This document shows positions 42,574 through 50,264 of a DNA stretch of 64,000 nt, in pieces; positions within the stretch are counted from its first letter, which is position 1, and every line of letters starts with the position of its first letter. Source of the DNA: Streptomyces sp. NBC_01298 (GTDB lineage Bacteria; Actinomycetota; Actinomycetes; Streptomycetales; Streptomycetaceae); NCBI RefSeq assembly GCF_035978755.1, contig NZ_CP108414.1, positions 3,472,001-3,536,000 on the forward strand, written 5' to 3'. The translations under genes were made by a program, and so were the position numbers. The notes beneath the pieces were generated by a model. The model was not told where the DNA came from and did no database searches. It saw only the letters and a program-made list of their open reading frames with translations.

Positions 42574-44853
42574 CTACCGTTCGGGTTCCTCTTCCGGCGG
42601 CGGGGGCTTCGGCGTGTTCGACTTCGAGGAGGACGCGGTCGGCTTCGGCGTCTTGCTCGGCGTCCCGCTGGGAGTCCCGCTCGGCGTTCCGCTGGGCGTA
42701 CCGCTCGGCGTCTTGCTCGGCGTCTTGCTCGGCGTTCCGCTGGGCGTGCCGCTCGGCGACTGCGAGCTCCCGGACCCGCTCGGCGTGCCCGAGGGGGTGG
42801 TGCTGGCGGTCGGCGACTGGACCTTGCCCATGTCGGCCTCGTCCAGGTCGAAGGAGCCCGTCTCCACGCCGCCCAGCGCGGCGAGGGTGTATTCCTTCCA
42901 GATCGCCGCCGGGAAGGAGGAGCCGCCCGCACGACCGCCGCCGGCGGTACCGGTCAGGGTGGTCTGCTTGTGGGTGACGGGTTCCTCGCCGAACATCGCG
43001 ACGACGGTGACGAGTTCGGGCGTGAACCCGGTGAACCAGGCGGCGTAGTTGCTCTCGGAGGTGCCGGTCTTGCCCGCGGCCTCGTAGGCCGAGCTCCGCA
43101 CGGCCTTGCCGGAGCCGTCCTTGACGACGCCGGTGAGCACCTTGGTGACGGTGTCGGCGGTCTTGCGGCTGATGGCCGTGTCGCCGACGGCGCGGACCGG
43201 CTTGAACTCGCGGGACGCGTGCTTGGCGGACTTGATGATGCTCGGCGTGATCTTCTTGCCGTGGCTGTCGAAGGTGGCGTAGACGCCGGCCATCTCGACG
43301 GTGTCGGCGCTCATGGTGCCGAGCGACATGGCCGGCTTGTCCTCGGGCCAGCCGTCGCGGTCGACCATGCCGAGCTGCAGCGCGGTCTTCTTGACCTTCT
43401 TCGGCCCGACGTCCACGATCATCTGGGCGTACACGGAGTTCACCGAGGAGTTGGTGGCGTCCTGCACCGTCATCATCGGGTCGCCGTAGTCCTTGTCGTC
43501 CTGGTTCTGCGGACTGAACGGGACGTCACTGCCGACCACGGGGCGCTTGCTCGTGCCGTCGTAGAGGCTGCTGGGCGTGATCGGCTTCCCGTCCCGCGTG
43601 CTCGCCTTGGTCTCCAGGGCGGAGGCGAGCACGACCGGCTTGAAGGTGGAGCCCGGCTGGAAGTCCTTGCGCAGGGCGTTGCTGGCCCACTGCTCGCTCT
43701 GCCCGGTGCCGCCGTACATCGCGACGATCGCACCGGTCTTCGGGTCCACGGAGGTGGCGCCCGCCTGCACGGCGGAGTCGACGGCGCGGCCCTTGCGGTC
43801 GAGCTTGGATTCCAGCTCGTCCTGGACGGCCTTCTCCAGCGCCGCCTGCTTCTTCGGGTCGACGGTGAGGGTGATGTCCCAGCCGCCGGCCTTGAGCTGG
43901 GCCTCGGTCATGCCGGTCTGCCGCTTGAGCTCCTCGTCGGCGGCCTGGATCAGGTAGCCCTTCTGGCCCTCCATGCCGGGGAGCGCCTTGGGCTTGATCG
44001 GCTCCTGGAACTTCATGTCCTTGCGCTTGGCCGCGTCCAGCTTGCCCATCTCGACCATGTTGTCGAGGACGGCGTTGAAGCGGATCATGACGAGGCGCTT
44101 GCCGTTCGGACCGGCGGTGGCCCAGTCGTACTGGCTGGGGGCCTGGAGGACGGCGGCGAGGTACGCGCCCTGTTCCAGGGTCAGCTTGTTGGCGTCGACC
44201 CCGTAGTAGGCCTGGGCCGCGGCCTGGATGCCGTAGGCGTTGCGGCCGTAGAAGTTGGTGTTCAGGTAGCCCGCGAGGATCTCGGGCTTCTCCTTCGACT
44301 GGTCGACCTTGAGGGAGATGATCAGCTCCTTCAGCTTGCGGGTCGCCGTCTGGTCCTGCGTCAGGTAGAAGTTCTTGACGTACTGCTGGGTGATCGTCGA
44401 GCCGCCGGCCTTGCCCTTGCCGGTGACGGTGTTGAACAGGCCGCGGCCGATGCCCTTGAGGTCGATGCCCCGGTCCTCGTAGAAGGACTTGTTCTCGATC
44501 GCGATGAAGGCCGTCTGCACGTCCGCCGGGATCTTGTCGATCGGCACGATCTGGCGGTTCGTCTTGCCGACGCGGGCGATGACGGTGCCGTCGGCCAGCT
44601 TGTAGACGTTGTTCTGGGTCAGCGCGTCGGCGTTGGGGTCCGGCTCGTCCACGTAGAAGTAGAGGCCGACCAGGGCGGCCATGCCGAGCAGGACGGCCCC
44701 GAAGAAGGCTCCGAGGATCTTCTTCCAGGTGAAGAAGCGGCGTATGCCGGCCGGCTTGCCGCCCTGCTGCCCGCCCCTGCCCTTGGCGCGCCCGCGCGGC
44801 GCTCGCCGTGCACCGCGCTGCTGCTGCGCCCTACGCGCTTCTGCTCGGCCCAT
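42574..44853 (-). CDS. class A penicillin-binding protein
   Basis: A 759-residue bifunctional peptidoglycan synthase. A basic cytoplasmic head and one membrane helix (about 47-68) precede a GT51 glycosyltransferase (Glu120 in AIENKSFYEDRG, GGSTITQQYVKN at 150-161). A transpeptidase domain follows with the SxxK (STFK, Ser402), SxN (Ser470-Asn472) and KTGT (595-598) motifs. The GT51 motif has Asn and Asp where many enzymes have Asp and His; related forms occur in other actinobacteria. A disordered SGTP-repeat tail (about 685-759) is outside the membrane. GGAGCGGGAGCG precedes the ATG. Confidence 0.97.
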   Translation of the reverse strand: MGRAEARRAQQQRGARRAPRGRAKGRGGQQGGKPAGIRRFFTWKKILGAFFGAVLLGMAALVGLYFYVDEPDPNADALTQNNVYKLADGTVIARVGKTNRQIVPIDKIPADVQTAFIAIENKSFYEDRGIDLKGIGRGLFNTVTGKGKAGGSTITQQYVKNFYLTQDQTATRKLKELIISLKVDQSKEKPEILAGYLNTNFYGRNAYGIQAAAQAYYGVDANKLTLEQGAYLAAVLQAPSQYDWATAGPNGKRLVMIRFNAVLDNMVEMGKLDAAKRKDMKFQEPIKPKALPGMEGQKGYLIQAADEELKRQTGMTEAQLKAGGWDITLTVDPKKQAALEKAVQDELESKLDRKGRAVDSAVQAGATSVDPKTGAIVAMYGGTGQSEQWASNALRKDFQPGSTFKPVVLASALETKASTRDGKPITPSSLYDGTSKRPVVGSDVPFSPQNQDDKDYGDPMMTVQDATNSSVNSVYAQMIVDVGPKKVKKTALQLGMVDRDGWPEDKPAMSLGTMSADTVEMAGVYATFDSHGKKITPSIIKSAKHASREFKPVRAVGDTAISRKTADTVTKVLTGVVKDGSGKAVRSSAYEAAGKTGTSESNYAAWFTGFTPELVTVVAMFGEEPVTHKQTTLTGTAGGGRAGGSSFPAAIWKEYTLAALGGVETGSFDLDEADMGKVQSPTASTTPSGTPSGSGSSQSPSGTPSGTPSKTPSKTPSGTPSGTPSGTPSGTPSKTPKPTASSSKSNTPKPPPPEEEPER
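42650..42776. repeat. 12-bp repeats encoding the SGTP/SKTP tail of the PBP
   Basis: About ten imperfect 12-base units (core CCGCTGGGCGTC or CCGCTCGGCGTT) encode a Ser-Gly-Thr-Pro/Ser-Lys-Thr-Pro tail. Units vary in third positions, which suggests an old expansion. Confidence 0.8.
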
Positions 44854-45046
44854 CGCTCCCGCTCCGCTCGATTACCCCCCGACGTCAGCTCAGAAAGCTA
44901 ACACCGGAGCCTGTGACAAAAACCGGCCAACGGGTGCGCATAGCGGGCAATTCGGACGTGACAATGAGCACCCACCCCACCGGAACCGACGCGAACGGAG
45001 CCCGGAAGGTTGCCGGGCCCCGGGTCGCACTCCTGCCCGAGCCAAA

Positions 45047-45062
45047 AAAGTGATATCACTTT
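45047..45062. promoter_or_regulatory. 16-bp perfect palindrome before the SPFH operon
   Basis: AAAGTGATATCACTTT lies 44 bases before the SPFH start. Its length, symmetry and place suggest an operator, most simply for the ribbon-helix-helix protein encoded by the second gene of this operon. The rest of the 253-base divergent region should include the PBP promoter, which I cannot assign. Confidence 0.6.
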
Positions 45063-45106
45063 GCTAAGCGGCTCGACCGGCCGCCACTGACGAAACGGGG
45101 CAGACG

Positions 45107-46018
45107 ATGACCAACACCACGGGTGGAACCGCGAGCGGCGTACGGGAGTTCCCCGCGCGGAGCGTGGGCGGCGGACTGGCGCTGCTGCTCGGCCTGGCGG
45201 GCGTGGTCGCCGGGGCGGGCCTGATCGCGCTCGGCGCGGTGTCCGGAAGCGACGCGGCCAAGGCGGGCCTGAGCGCGGCGGGCGTCGTCCTGACCATCGC
45301 CGCCGTCATCGCCATGGGCGGGCTGAACACGGTCGCGCCGGGAGAGGCGCGCGTGGTCCAGCTGTTCGGCCGCTACCGCGGCACCGTCCGCACCGACGGA
45401 CTGCGCTGGGTCAACCCGCTGACCTCCCGCCGGCGGCTGTCCACCAGGGTCCGCAATCACGAGACCCCCGTCATGAAGGTCAACGACGCCTACGGCAACC
45501 CGATCGAGCTGGCGGCCGTGGTGGTGTGGCGGGTCGAGGACACCGCGCGCGCCGTGTTCGAGGTCGACGACTTCACCGAGTTCGTCGAGACCCAGACCGA
45601 GACGGCCGTCCGGCACATCGCGATCGAGTACCCCTACGACGCCCACGAGGTCGGCGGCCTCTCGCTGCGCGGCAACGCCGAGGAGATCACCGAGAAGCTG
45701 ACCGCCGAACTGGCCGCCCGCGTCGAGGCGGCCGGCGTCCAGATCATCGAGTCCCGCTTCACCCACCTCGCGTACGCCCCGGAGATCGCCTCCGCGATGC
45801 TCCAGCGCCAGCAGGCCGGGGCGATCGTCGCGGCGCGCAAGCAGATCGTCGAGGGCGCGGTCGGTATGGTCGAACTCGCCCTGACCCGCCTCGCGGAGCA
45901 GGAGATCGTGGACCTCGACCCGGAACGGAAGGCGGCGATGGTGTCCAACCTGATGGTGGTCCTGTGCGGTGACCGCGCGGCCCAGCCGGTCATCAACACG
46001 GGCACCCTCTACCAGTGA
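45107..46018 (+). CDS. SPFH (stomatin/prohibitin-like) membrane protein
   Basis: A 303-residue protein. Two hydrophobic segments (about 22-44 and 54-74) insert it in the membrane, followed by an SPFH/band-7 domain ([60 protein letters not shown]) and a helical oligomerisation part. SPFH proteins form membrane scaffolds and flotillin-like microdomains. The second gene overlaps its stop by four bases (GTGA), so the two form an operon. GGGG lies upstream of the ATG. Confidence 0.94.
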   Translation: MTNTTGGTASGVREFPARSVGGGLALLLGLAGVVAGAGLIALGAVSGSDAAKAGLSAAGVVLTIAAVIAMGGLNTVAPGEARVVQLFGRYRGTVRTDGLRWVNPLTSRRRLSTRVRNHETPVMKVNDAYGNPIELAAVVVWRVEDTARAVFEVDDFTEFVETQTETAVRHIAIEYPYDAHEVGGLSLRGNAEEITEKLTAELAARVEAAGVQIIESRFTHLAYAPEIASAMLQRQQAGAIVAARKQIVEGAVGMVELALTRLAEQEIVDLDPERKAAMVSNLMVVLCGDRAAQPVINTGTLYQ

Positions 46019-46299
46019 GCCCCGACGGCGGTACGGAGCCCCCCGGCCCCGGCGCGGCCGGGGAGCCGGCGCCCGCGCCGGCTCCCAAGGCCGGGCGCCA
46101 GGCCCGCAAGCAGGTGCTGCTGCGGCTCGACCCGCAGGTGCACGACGCGCTCGCGCGGTGGGCGGGGGAGGAACTGCGCAGCGCCAACGCGCAGATCGAG
46201 TTCCTGCTCCGCCGCGCCCTGTCCGAAGCCGGCCGCCTCCCCGGCGGGGCGGGCCCGATCCCGCCCCGGGGCCGCCCCCGCGCCTCTCCGGATTCCTGA
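46015..46299 (+). CDS. ribbon-helix-helix (Arc-type) DNA-binding protein
   Basis: A 94-residue protein. A Pro/Ala-rich head of about 35 residues precedes an Arc/MetJ-like RHH domain: KQVLLRLDPQVHDALARWAG forms the strand and first helix, and ELRSANAQIEFLLRRALSEA the second helix with the conserved NAQIEFLLR. It should dimerise and bind a palindrome. The GTG start overlaps the SPFH stop codon; the pairing of an SPFH gene with an RHH protein suggests autoregulation of the operon, with the palindrome 0.95 kb upstream as the likely target. Confidence 0.88.
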   Translation: MSPDGGTEPPGPGAAGEPAPAPAPKAGRQARKQVLLRLDPQVHDALARWAGEELRSANAQIEFLLRRALSEAGRLPGGAGPIPPRGRPRASPDS

Positions 46300-46359
46300 A
46301 GCCGCCTCGGTACGCTCGGCGCGTCACCCCGGGGGGTCTCACCGAATTCGAGGACTCGG

Positions 46360-47286
46360 ATGAACTGGACCGGCGGAGAAGCCGACGCGAAGACCGGTAC
46401 GGGACCCGGCGACGCACCCGGTACGGGACCCGGTGCGGGACCCGGCGACGCACCCCGCACGGGAAGCGGCGCGGAACCGGACGCGGGGAGCGGCGCAGAA
46501 CCGGACGCGGAAGCCGAGTCGCGAACGGCCGCCGGACCCGAGTCGCGAGCGGCGACGGGAACGCCGGACACGGTGGCGGACATCGCGAAGGGCGCCCGCC
46601 ACCGCGGCGCCGCGAGAAGAGCGGCCGGCGCCCTGGCGGTGGCCGCGGTGTGTGCCGGGCTGACCTGGACGGCGCTCGCCCTGACGGGCACCCCCACCGA
46701 CTCCAAGGCGCCCGCGGCGGCCGCCGCCTGTTCCTACACGGCGACCGGCGGCGGCGCCAAGGGCCTCGGCCTGCCCGTGCACGATCCCGCGCGGGCCCGC
46801 CCGTACCGGGCCGAGCTGGTCACGGAGCAGGGCAAGGTGGTCGTCGAGGCGCTCACCGAGGCCGCGCCCTGCTCCACCACCTCCTTCGCCTTCCTCGCCG
46901 GGAAGAAGTACTTCGACGGCAGCACCTGCCACCGGGTCACCACGCGCGGGATCTTCGTACTGGAATGCGGCGACCCGGCCGGGCTGGGCACGGCCGACCC
47001 CGGGTACTTCTTCCCGGACGAGAACCTGGACGGCGCCACCTATCCGGCGGGCACGGTCGCGATGTCGAAGGCTGTCCCGGGCCGCAACGGCAGCCAGTTC
47101 TTCGTCAGCTACGCCGATCCGGACTTCCGCATGCAGCCCGACTGGACGCCTTTCGCGCGGGTGGTCAGCGGGCTGGACGTGCTGCGGAAGATCGCCGCGA
47201 AGGGCACCGAGGACGGAGCCACCGACGGCCGGCCCAAGGAGCCCGTCGTCATCAAGGCGGTCACGGTGCGGCGCCCGGCCGGGTGA
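46360..47286 (+). CDS. membrane-anchored cyclophilin-type peptidyl-prolyl isomerase
   Basis: A 308-residue protein. A low-complexity Gly/Thr/Pro/Glu head of about 70 residues precedes a membrane helix (about 85-108) and an extracytoplasmic cyclophilin domain: YFDGSTCHRVTTRGIFVLEC, GYFFPDENLDG and NGSQFFVSYADP. Arg of CHRV, the main catalytic residue, is present, but Glu occupies the position of the active-site Gln (LECGDP rather than LQCGDP), so activity may be reduced. It may assist folding of secreted proteins. GAGGA before the ATG. It ends before a clear terminator. Confidence 0.9.
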   Translation: MNWTGGEADAKTGTGPGDAPGTGPGAGPGDAPRTGSGAEPDAGSGAEPDAEAESRTAAGPESRAATGTPDTVADIAKGARHRGAARRAAGALAVAAVCAGLTWTALALTGTPTDSKAPAAAAACSYTATGGGAKGLGLPVHDPARARPYRAELVTEQGKVVVEALTEAAPCSTTSFAFLAGKKYFDGSTCHRVTTRGIFVLECGDPAGLGTADPGYFFPDENLDGATYPAGTVAMSKAVPGRNGSQFFVSYADPDFRMQPDWTPFARVVSGLDVLRKIAAKGTEDGATDGRPKEPVVIKAVTVRRPAG

Positions 47287-47306
47287 CCAGGGGCGGCTGA
47301 CCCCGC

Positions 47307-47338
47307 GGCGCCCCGTACCGACAGCCGTACGGGGCGCC
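47307..47338. terminator. terminator between cyclophilin and DUF2079 genes
   Basis: GGCGCCCCGTAC and GTACGGGGCGCC form a perfect 12-bp stem with an eight-base loop, between convergent genes. Confidence 0.88.
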
Positions 47339-47381
47339 GGCCGCGGCCCGCGCCCCACTCCGGCGCCCGGGGCGCCGGCGG

Positions 47382-48893
47382 CTATCCGGTGCGGCTCAGC
47401 AGGACGAAGCCGTCCCTCAGGTCCACCGTGCGGTACCCACGGGACCGGGCCTCGTCCAGGGCGATCTGCTCGTGGACGACCGACATCGGCCACCGCAGCG
47501 CCGGCCGCACCTGGGTATCGACCATGATCCATTCGGGATTGGGGCGGCTGTCCCCCCAGCCGTAGAGGCTGACACTGGTGCGGTCCGCGAGGTGGGGCAC
47601 GAGATAGCTGGACGCCTGGACCGTCGCGTCGTCCGGGATCCGGTCCATCACGCTGTGCGCCGTCGCGATGCGGGGATCCTTCACCCAGGTCTCCGGCTGG
47701 GTCAGCTGCCAGAGCGGATAGTGCGGCAGCAGCAGCAAGGCCATCGCCGCGGAGCCCGCCAGATACCGGTACAGGCTGCGCCCGCTCGTACCCCGCCGCC
47801 GCAGGGCGTCCGCGAAGGCCACGAAGACGATCGGCATGACCAGGAGCGAGTAGTGGTAGCCGGTGCCCCAGTGGGGCGGGTAGTTCGAGGCGAGGCGCCA
47901 CAGGACCGACGGCACCGCGACCAGTACGAGCGGCGAGCGCAGGGCCAGGAACAGGGTCGGGGCCAGGATGAGGACGAGGGTCGTGACCTTCTCCTGCGGG
48001 GTGATCAGACCGAGCGTCAGCTGGTGGAGCAGTTCCAGCGCGCCGCCCTGCGCCTCGCCCACCAAGGCGCCGCCGGAACCGGCGCCCGCGCTGCCTCCGG
48101 GGTTGTGGGAGACGAGATAGCCCTTGAACCCTCCCGGATGGAAGGCGCCCAGCACCAGCAGGGCCAGCCCGGTCCCGACCAGACCGGCCGCGGCCGTGAG
48201 CAGCCCCGGCCGGCGACCGCCCCGGCCGCCGCGCCAGGCGATGACCAGGCCGATCGCGGCCACCGTGAGACCGAGGTCCTCCTTCACGAGCAGGAGCGGC
48301 AGCGCCCAGTACGCGGCGGCGCGCAGCCGGCCGCTGCCGAGGGCCGTCAGGGAGAGCGTGAGCAGCGGAAGGGCGAAGGCCCATTCGTGGAAGTCGGAGG
48401 AGACCCCGCTCGCGATGCCCCACGAGAGCCCGTAACAGGCGCCGATGACCGCGGCGGCCGCGGTGCCCAGTGTCCGGCGGGCCCAGAAGGCCAGCGGCAG
48501 CACGCTCCCGGCGACCAGCGCGGCCTGCGCCACGAGCAGCACCTTCACCGAGGGCCACAGCCAGTACAGGGGCGCCAACAGGGCCAGGACGGGCGAGAAG
48601 TGGTCTCCGAGGACCGGGAAGTCCGGCCCCTTGACCTCGGAGACGGGCAGGTGGCCGGACGCGTAGGAACGCACGACCTGGACGAAGATCCCCAGATCGA
48701 AGCTGCGGGAGAGCAGGCGCTCGTGGATCCGCAGGGACAGCGCCATGTAGGCGAAGAACAGGGCTCCCGCCATGGCCCAGATCCACCAGTCGGATGCGGG
48801 GCGGCCGTGCGCGGACGGTTTCGGCGCCGTCCGCGCCTCGATGCCGGTCTGCTGCGGTGGGAGTGCGGTGGCGTTGCCGGTGGGTGCTCGCAT
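47382..48893 (-). CDS. DUF2079 polytopic membrane protein
   Basis: A 503-residue protein with 10-12 predicted membrane helices. The DUF2079 motifs are SFDLGIFVQVVRSYASGHLP near the N-terminus and DHFSPVLALLAPLYWLWPS; the C-terminal extracytoplasmic part (MDRIPDDATVQASSYLVPHL, VSLYGW) resembles the outer domain of GT-C-fold glycosyltransferases. It could transfer sugars from a lipid carrier, but no activity is known for the family in this genus. Start is the ATG at 48893, whose head is not homologous to the family and could be shorter. Confidence 0.88.
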   Translation of the reverse strand: MRAPTGNATALPPQQTGIEARTAPKPSAHGRPASDWWIWAMAGALFFAYMALSLRIHERLLSRSFDLGIFVQVVRSYASGHLPVSEVKGPDFPVLGDHFSPVLALLAPLYWLWPSVKVLLVAQAALVAGSVLPLAFWARRTLGTAAAAVIGACYGLSWGIASGVSSDFHEWAFALPLLTLSLTALGSGRLRAAAYWALPLLLVKEDLGLTVAAIGLVIAWRGGRGGRRPGLLTAAAGLVGTGLALLVLGAFHPGGFKGYLVSHNPGGSAGAGSGGALVGEAQGGALELLHQLTLGLITPQEKVTTLVLILAPTLFLALRSPLVLVAVPSVLWRLASNYPPHWGTGYHYSLLVMPIVFVAFADALRRRGTSGRSLYRYLAGSAAMALLLLPHYPLWQLTQPETWVKDPRIATAHSVMDRIPDDATVQASSYLVPHLADRTSVSLYGWGDSRPNPEWIMVDTQVRPALRWPMSVVHEQIALDEARSRGYRTVDLRDGFVLLSRTG

Positions 48894-49014
48894 GAACCTT
48901 CAAGATGCCAGCGCCGTCACGGGCCGGGCCCGGGGCCGTCTCCCGCGCGGTCAGGTTCCTTCGAATGGCAGACACTCCGGGGACCGGCGACCGCCTCCCG
49001 CCCCTATGCACTGC

Positions 49015-49049
49015 GCGTATACATCGAGCGTATACACCGCGTGTATAGT
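49015..49049 (+). promoter_or_regulatory. padR operator overlapping a leaderless promoter
   Basis: GCGTATACA occurs twice 13 bases apart (49015 and 49028), followed by the partner GCGTGTATA at 49039. Together, TATACAC-CGC-GTGTATA (49031-49047) is a perfect 7-bp inverted repeat. TATAGT (49044-49049) is a good -10 box and ends seven bases before the ATG, so the message is probably leaderless. A PadR dimer bound here would cover the promoter. Confidence 0.7.
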
Positions 49050-49056
49050 CCTCCGC

Positions 49057-49581
49057 ATGTCCATCAGTCACGCACTCCTCGGCCTCCTCGAAGCCGGCCC
49101 CCGGCACGGCTACGACCTCAAGCGGACCTTCGACGAGAGATTCGGCCACGACAAGCCCCTCGCGTACGGGCAGGTCTACTCGACCATGTCCCGGCTGCTG
49201 AAGAACGGCCTGGTCGAGGTCGACGGCGTGGAGAGCGGCGGCGGCCCCGAGCGCAAGCGGTACGCGATCACCGACGCCGGGATCACCGACGTCGAGGGCT
49301 GGCTCGCCCAGCCCGAGAAGCCCGAGCCGTACCTGCAGTCGACCCTCTACACGAAGGTCGTGCTCGCCCTCCTCACCGGCCGCAGCGCCCAGGAGCTGCT
49401 GGACACCCAGCGCGCCGAACACCTGCGCCTGATGCGCATCCTCACCCAGCGCAAGCGCAAGGGTGACCTCGCCGACCAGCTGGTCTGCGACCACGCCCTG
49501 TTCCACCTCGAGGCGGACCTGCGGTGGCTCGAACTCACCGCCGCCCGCCTCGACCAGCTCGCCCAGGAGATAGGCCGATGA
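49057..49581 (+). CDS. PadR-family transcriptional regulator
   Basis: A 174-residue PadR protein with an N-terminal winged helix (LLGLLEAGPRHGYDLKRTF, AYGQVYSTMSRLLKNGLVEV, ERKRYAITDAGITDVEGWL) and a helical C-terminal dimerisation region. PadR regulators often control adjacent drug-efflux ABC transporters and respond to a ligand that lifts repression. The ATG at 49057 gives the family-typical start MSISHALLG. The next gene overlaps its stop (ATGA), so transport and regulation are co-transcribed. Confidence 0.95.
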   Translation: MSISHALLGLLEAGPRHGYDLKRTFDERFGHDKPLAYGQVYSTMSRLLKNGLVEVDGVESGGGPERKRYAITDAGITDVEGWLAQPEKPEPYLQSTLYTKVVLALLTGRSAQELLDTQRAEHLRLMRILTQRKRKGDLADQLVCDHALFHLEADLRWLELTAARLDQLAQEIGR

Positions 49582-50264
49582 CCCCCGCCGGCACGCTGCT
49601 CAGCGCCACGAACCTCCGCAAGACCTACGGATCCACCCACGCCCTCGACGGAGCCGAGTTCTCCATCCACGCGGGCGAGGTCGTCGCGATCATGGGCCCC
49701 TCCGGGTCCGGCAAGTCGACCCTGCTGCACTGCCTCGCCGGGATCGTGACCCCCGACTCCGGCACCATCACCTACGCCGGACGCGAGCTCTCCGCCATGA
49801 ACGACGCCGAGCGCAGCGCCCTGCGCCGCGGCGAGTTCGGCTTCGTCTTCCAGTTCGGCCAGCTCGTCCCCGAGCTCACCTGCGTGGAGAACGTCGCCCT
49901 GCCGCTCCGCCTCACCGGCGTGAAGCGCAAGCAGGCCGAACGCACCGCCCTGGAATGGATGGAGCGGCTCCAGGTAGACGACCTCGGCGGCAAGCGCCCC
50001 GGCGAGGTCTCCGGCGGCCAGGGACAGCGCGTCGCCGTCGCCCGCGCCCTGGTCACCAACCCCCGGCTGATCTTCGCCGACGAGCCCACCGGCGCCCTCG
50101 ACTCCCTCAACGGCGAGCTCGTCATGCAGCTGCTCACCGAGGCCGCCCGGTCCACGAACGCCGCGGTCGTCCTCGTCACGCACGAGACCCGCGTGGCCGC
50201 GTACTCCGACCGCGAGATCGTCGTGCGCGACGGCAAGTCCCGCGACATGGAGCGCGCGGTATGA
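49578..50264 (+). CDS. ABC transporter ATP-binding protein (MacB/FtsE type)
   Basis: A 228-residue ATPase. It has Walker A GPSGSGKST, Q-loop FQFGQLVPELT, signature SGGQGQR, Walker B LIFADEPTGALD and H-loop VTHE. It belongs to the MacB/LolD/FtsE-like group that pairs with FtsX-type permeases, which here follows with a four-base overlap (ATGA). Such systems expel antimicrobial peptides or lipid-type compounds or move lipoproteins; no substrate can be named. Confidence 0.96.
   Translation: MTPAGTLLSATNLRKTYGSTHALDGAEFSIHAGEVVAIMGPSGSGKSTLLHCLAGIVTPDSGTITYAGRELSAMNDAERSALRRGEFGFVFQFGQLVPELTCVENVALPLRLTGVKRKQAERTALEWMERLQVDDLGGKRPGEVSGGQGQRVAVARALVTNPRLIFADEPTGALDSLNGELVMQLLTEAARSTNAAVVLVTHETRVAAYSDREIVVRDGKSRDMERAV

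Noticed and set aside
46339..49506. Open frame of over 1000 codons on the minus strand
   Set aside because: Crosses the cyclophilin, DUF2079 and padR genes in a non-coding frame; no motifs, and two clear terminators or promoters lie inside.
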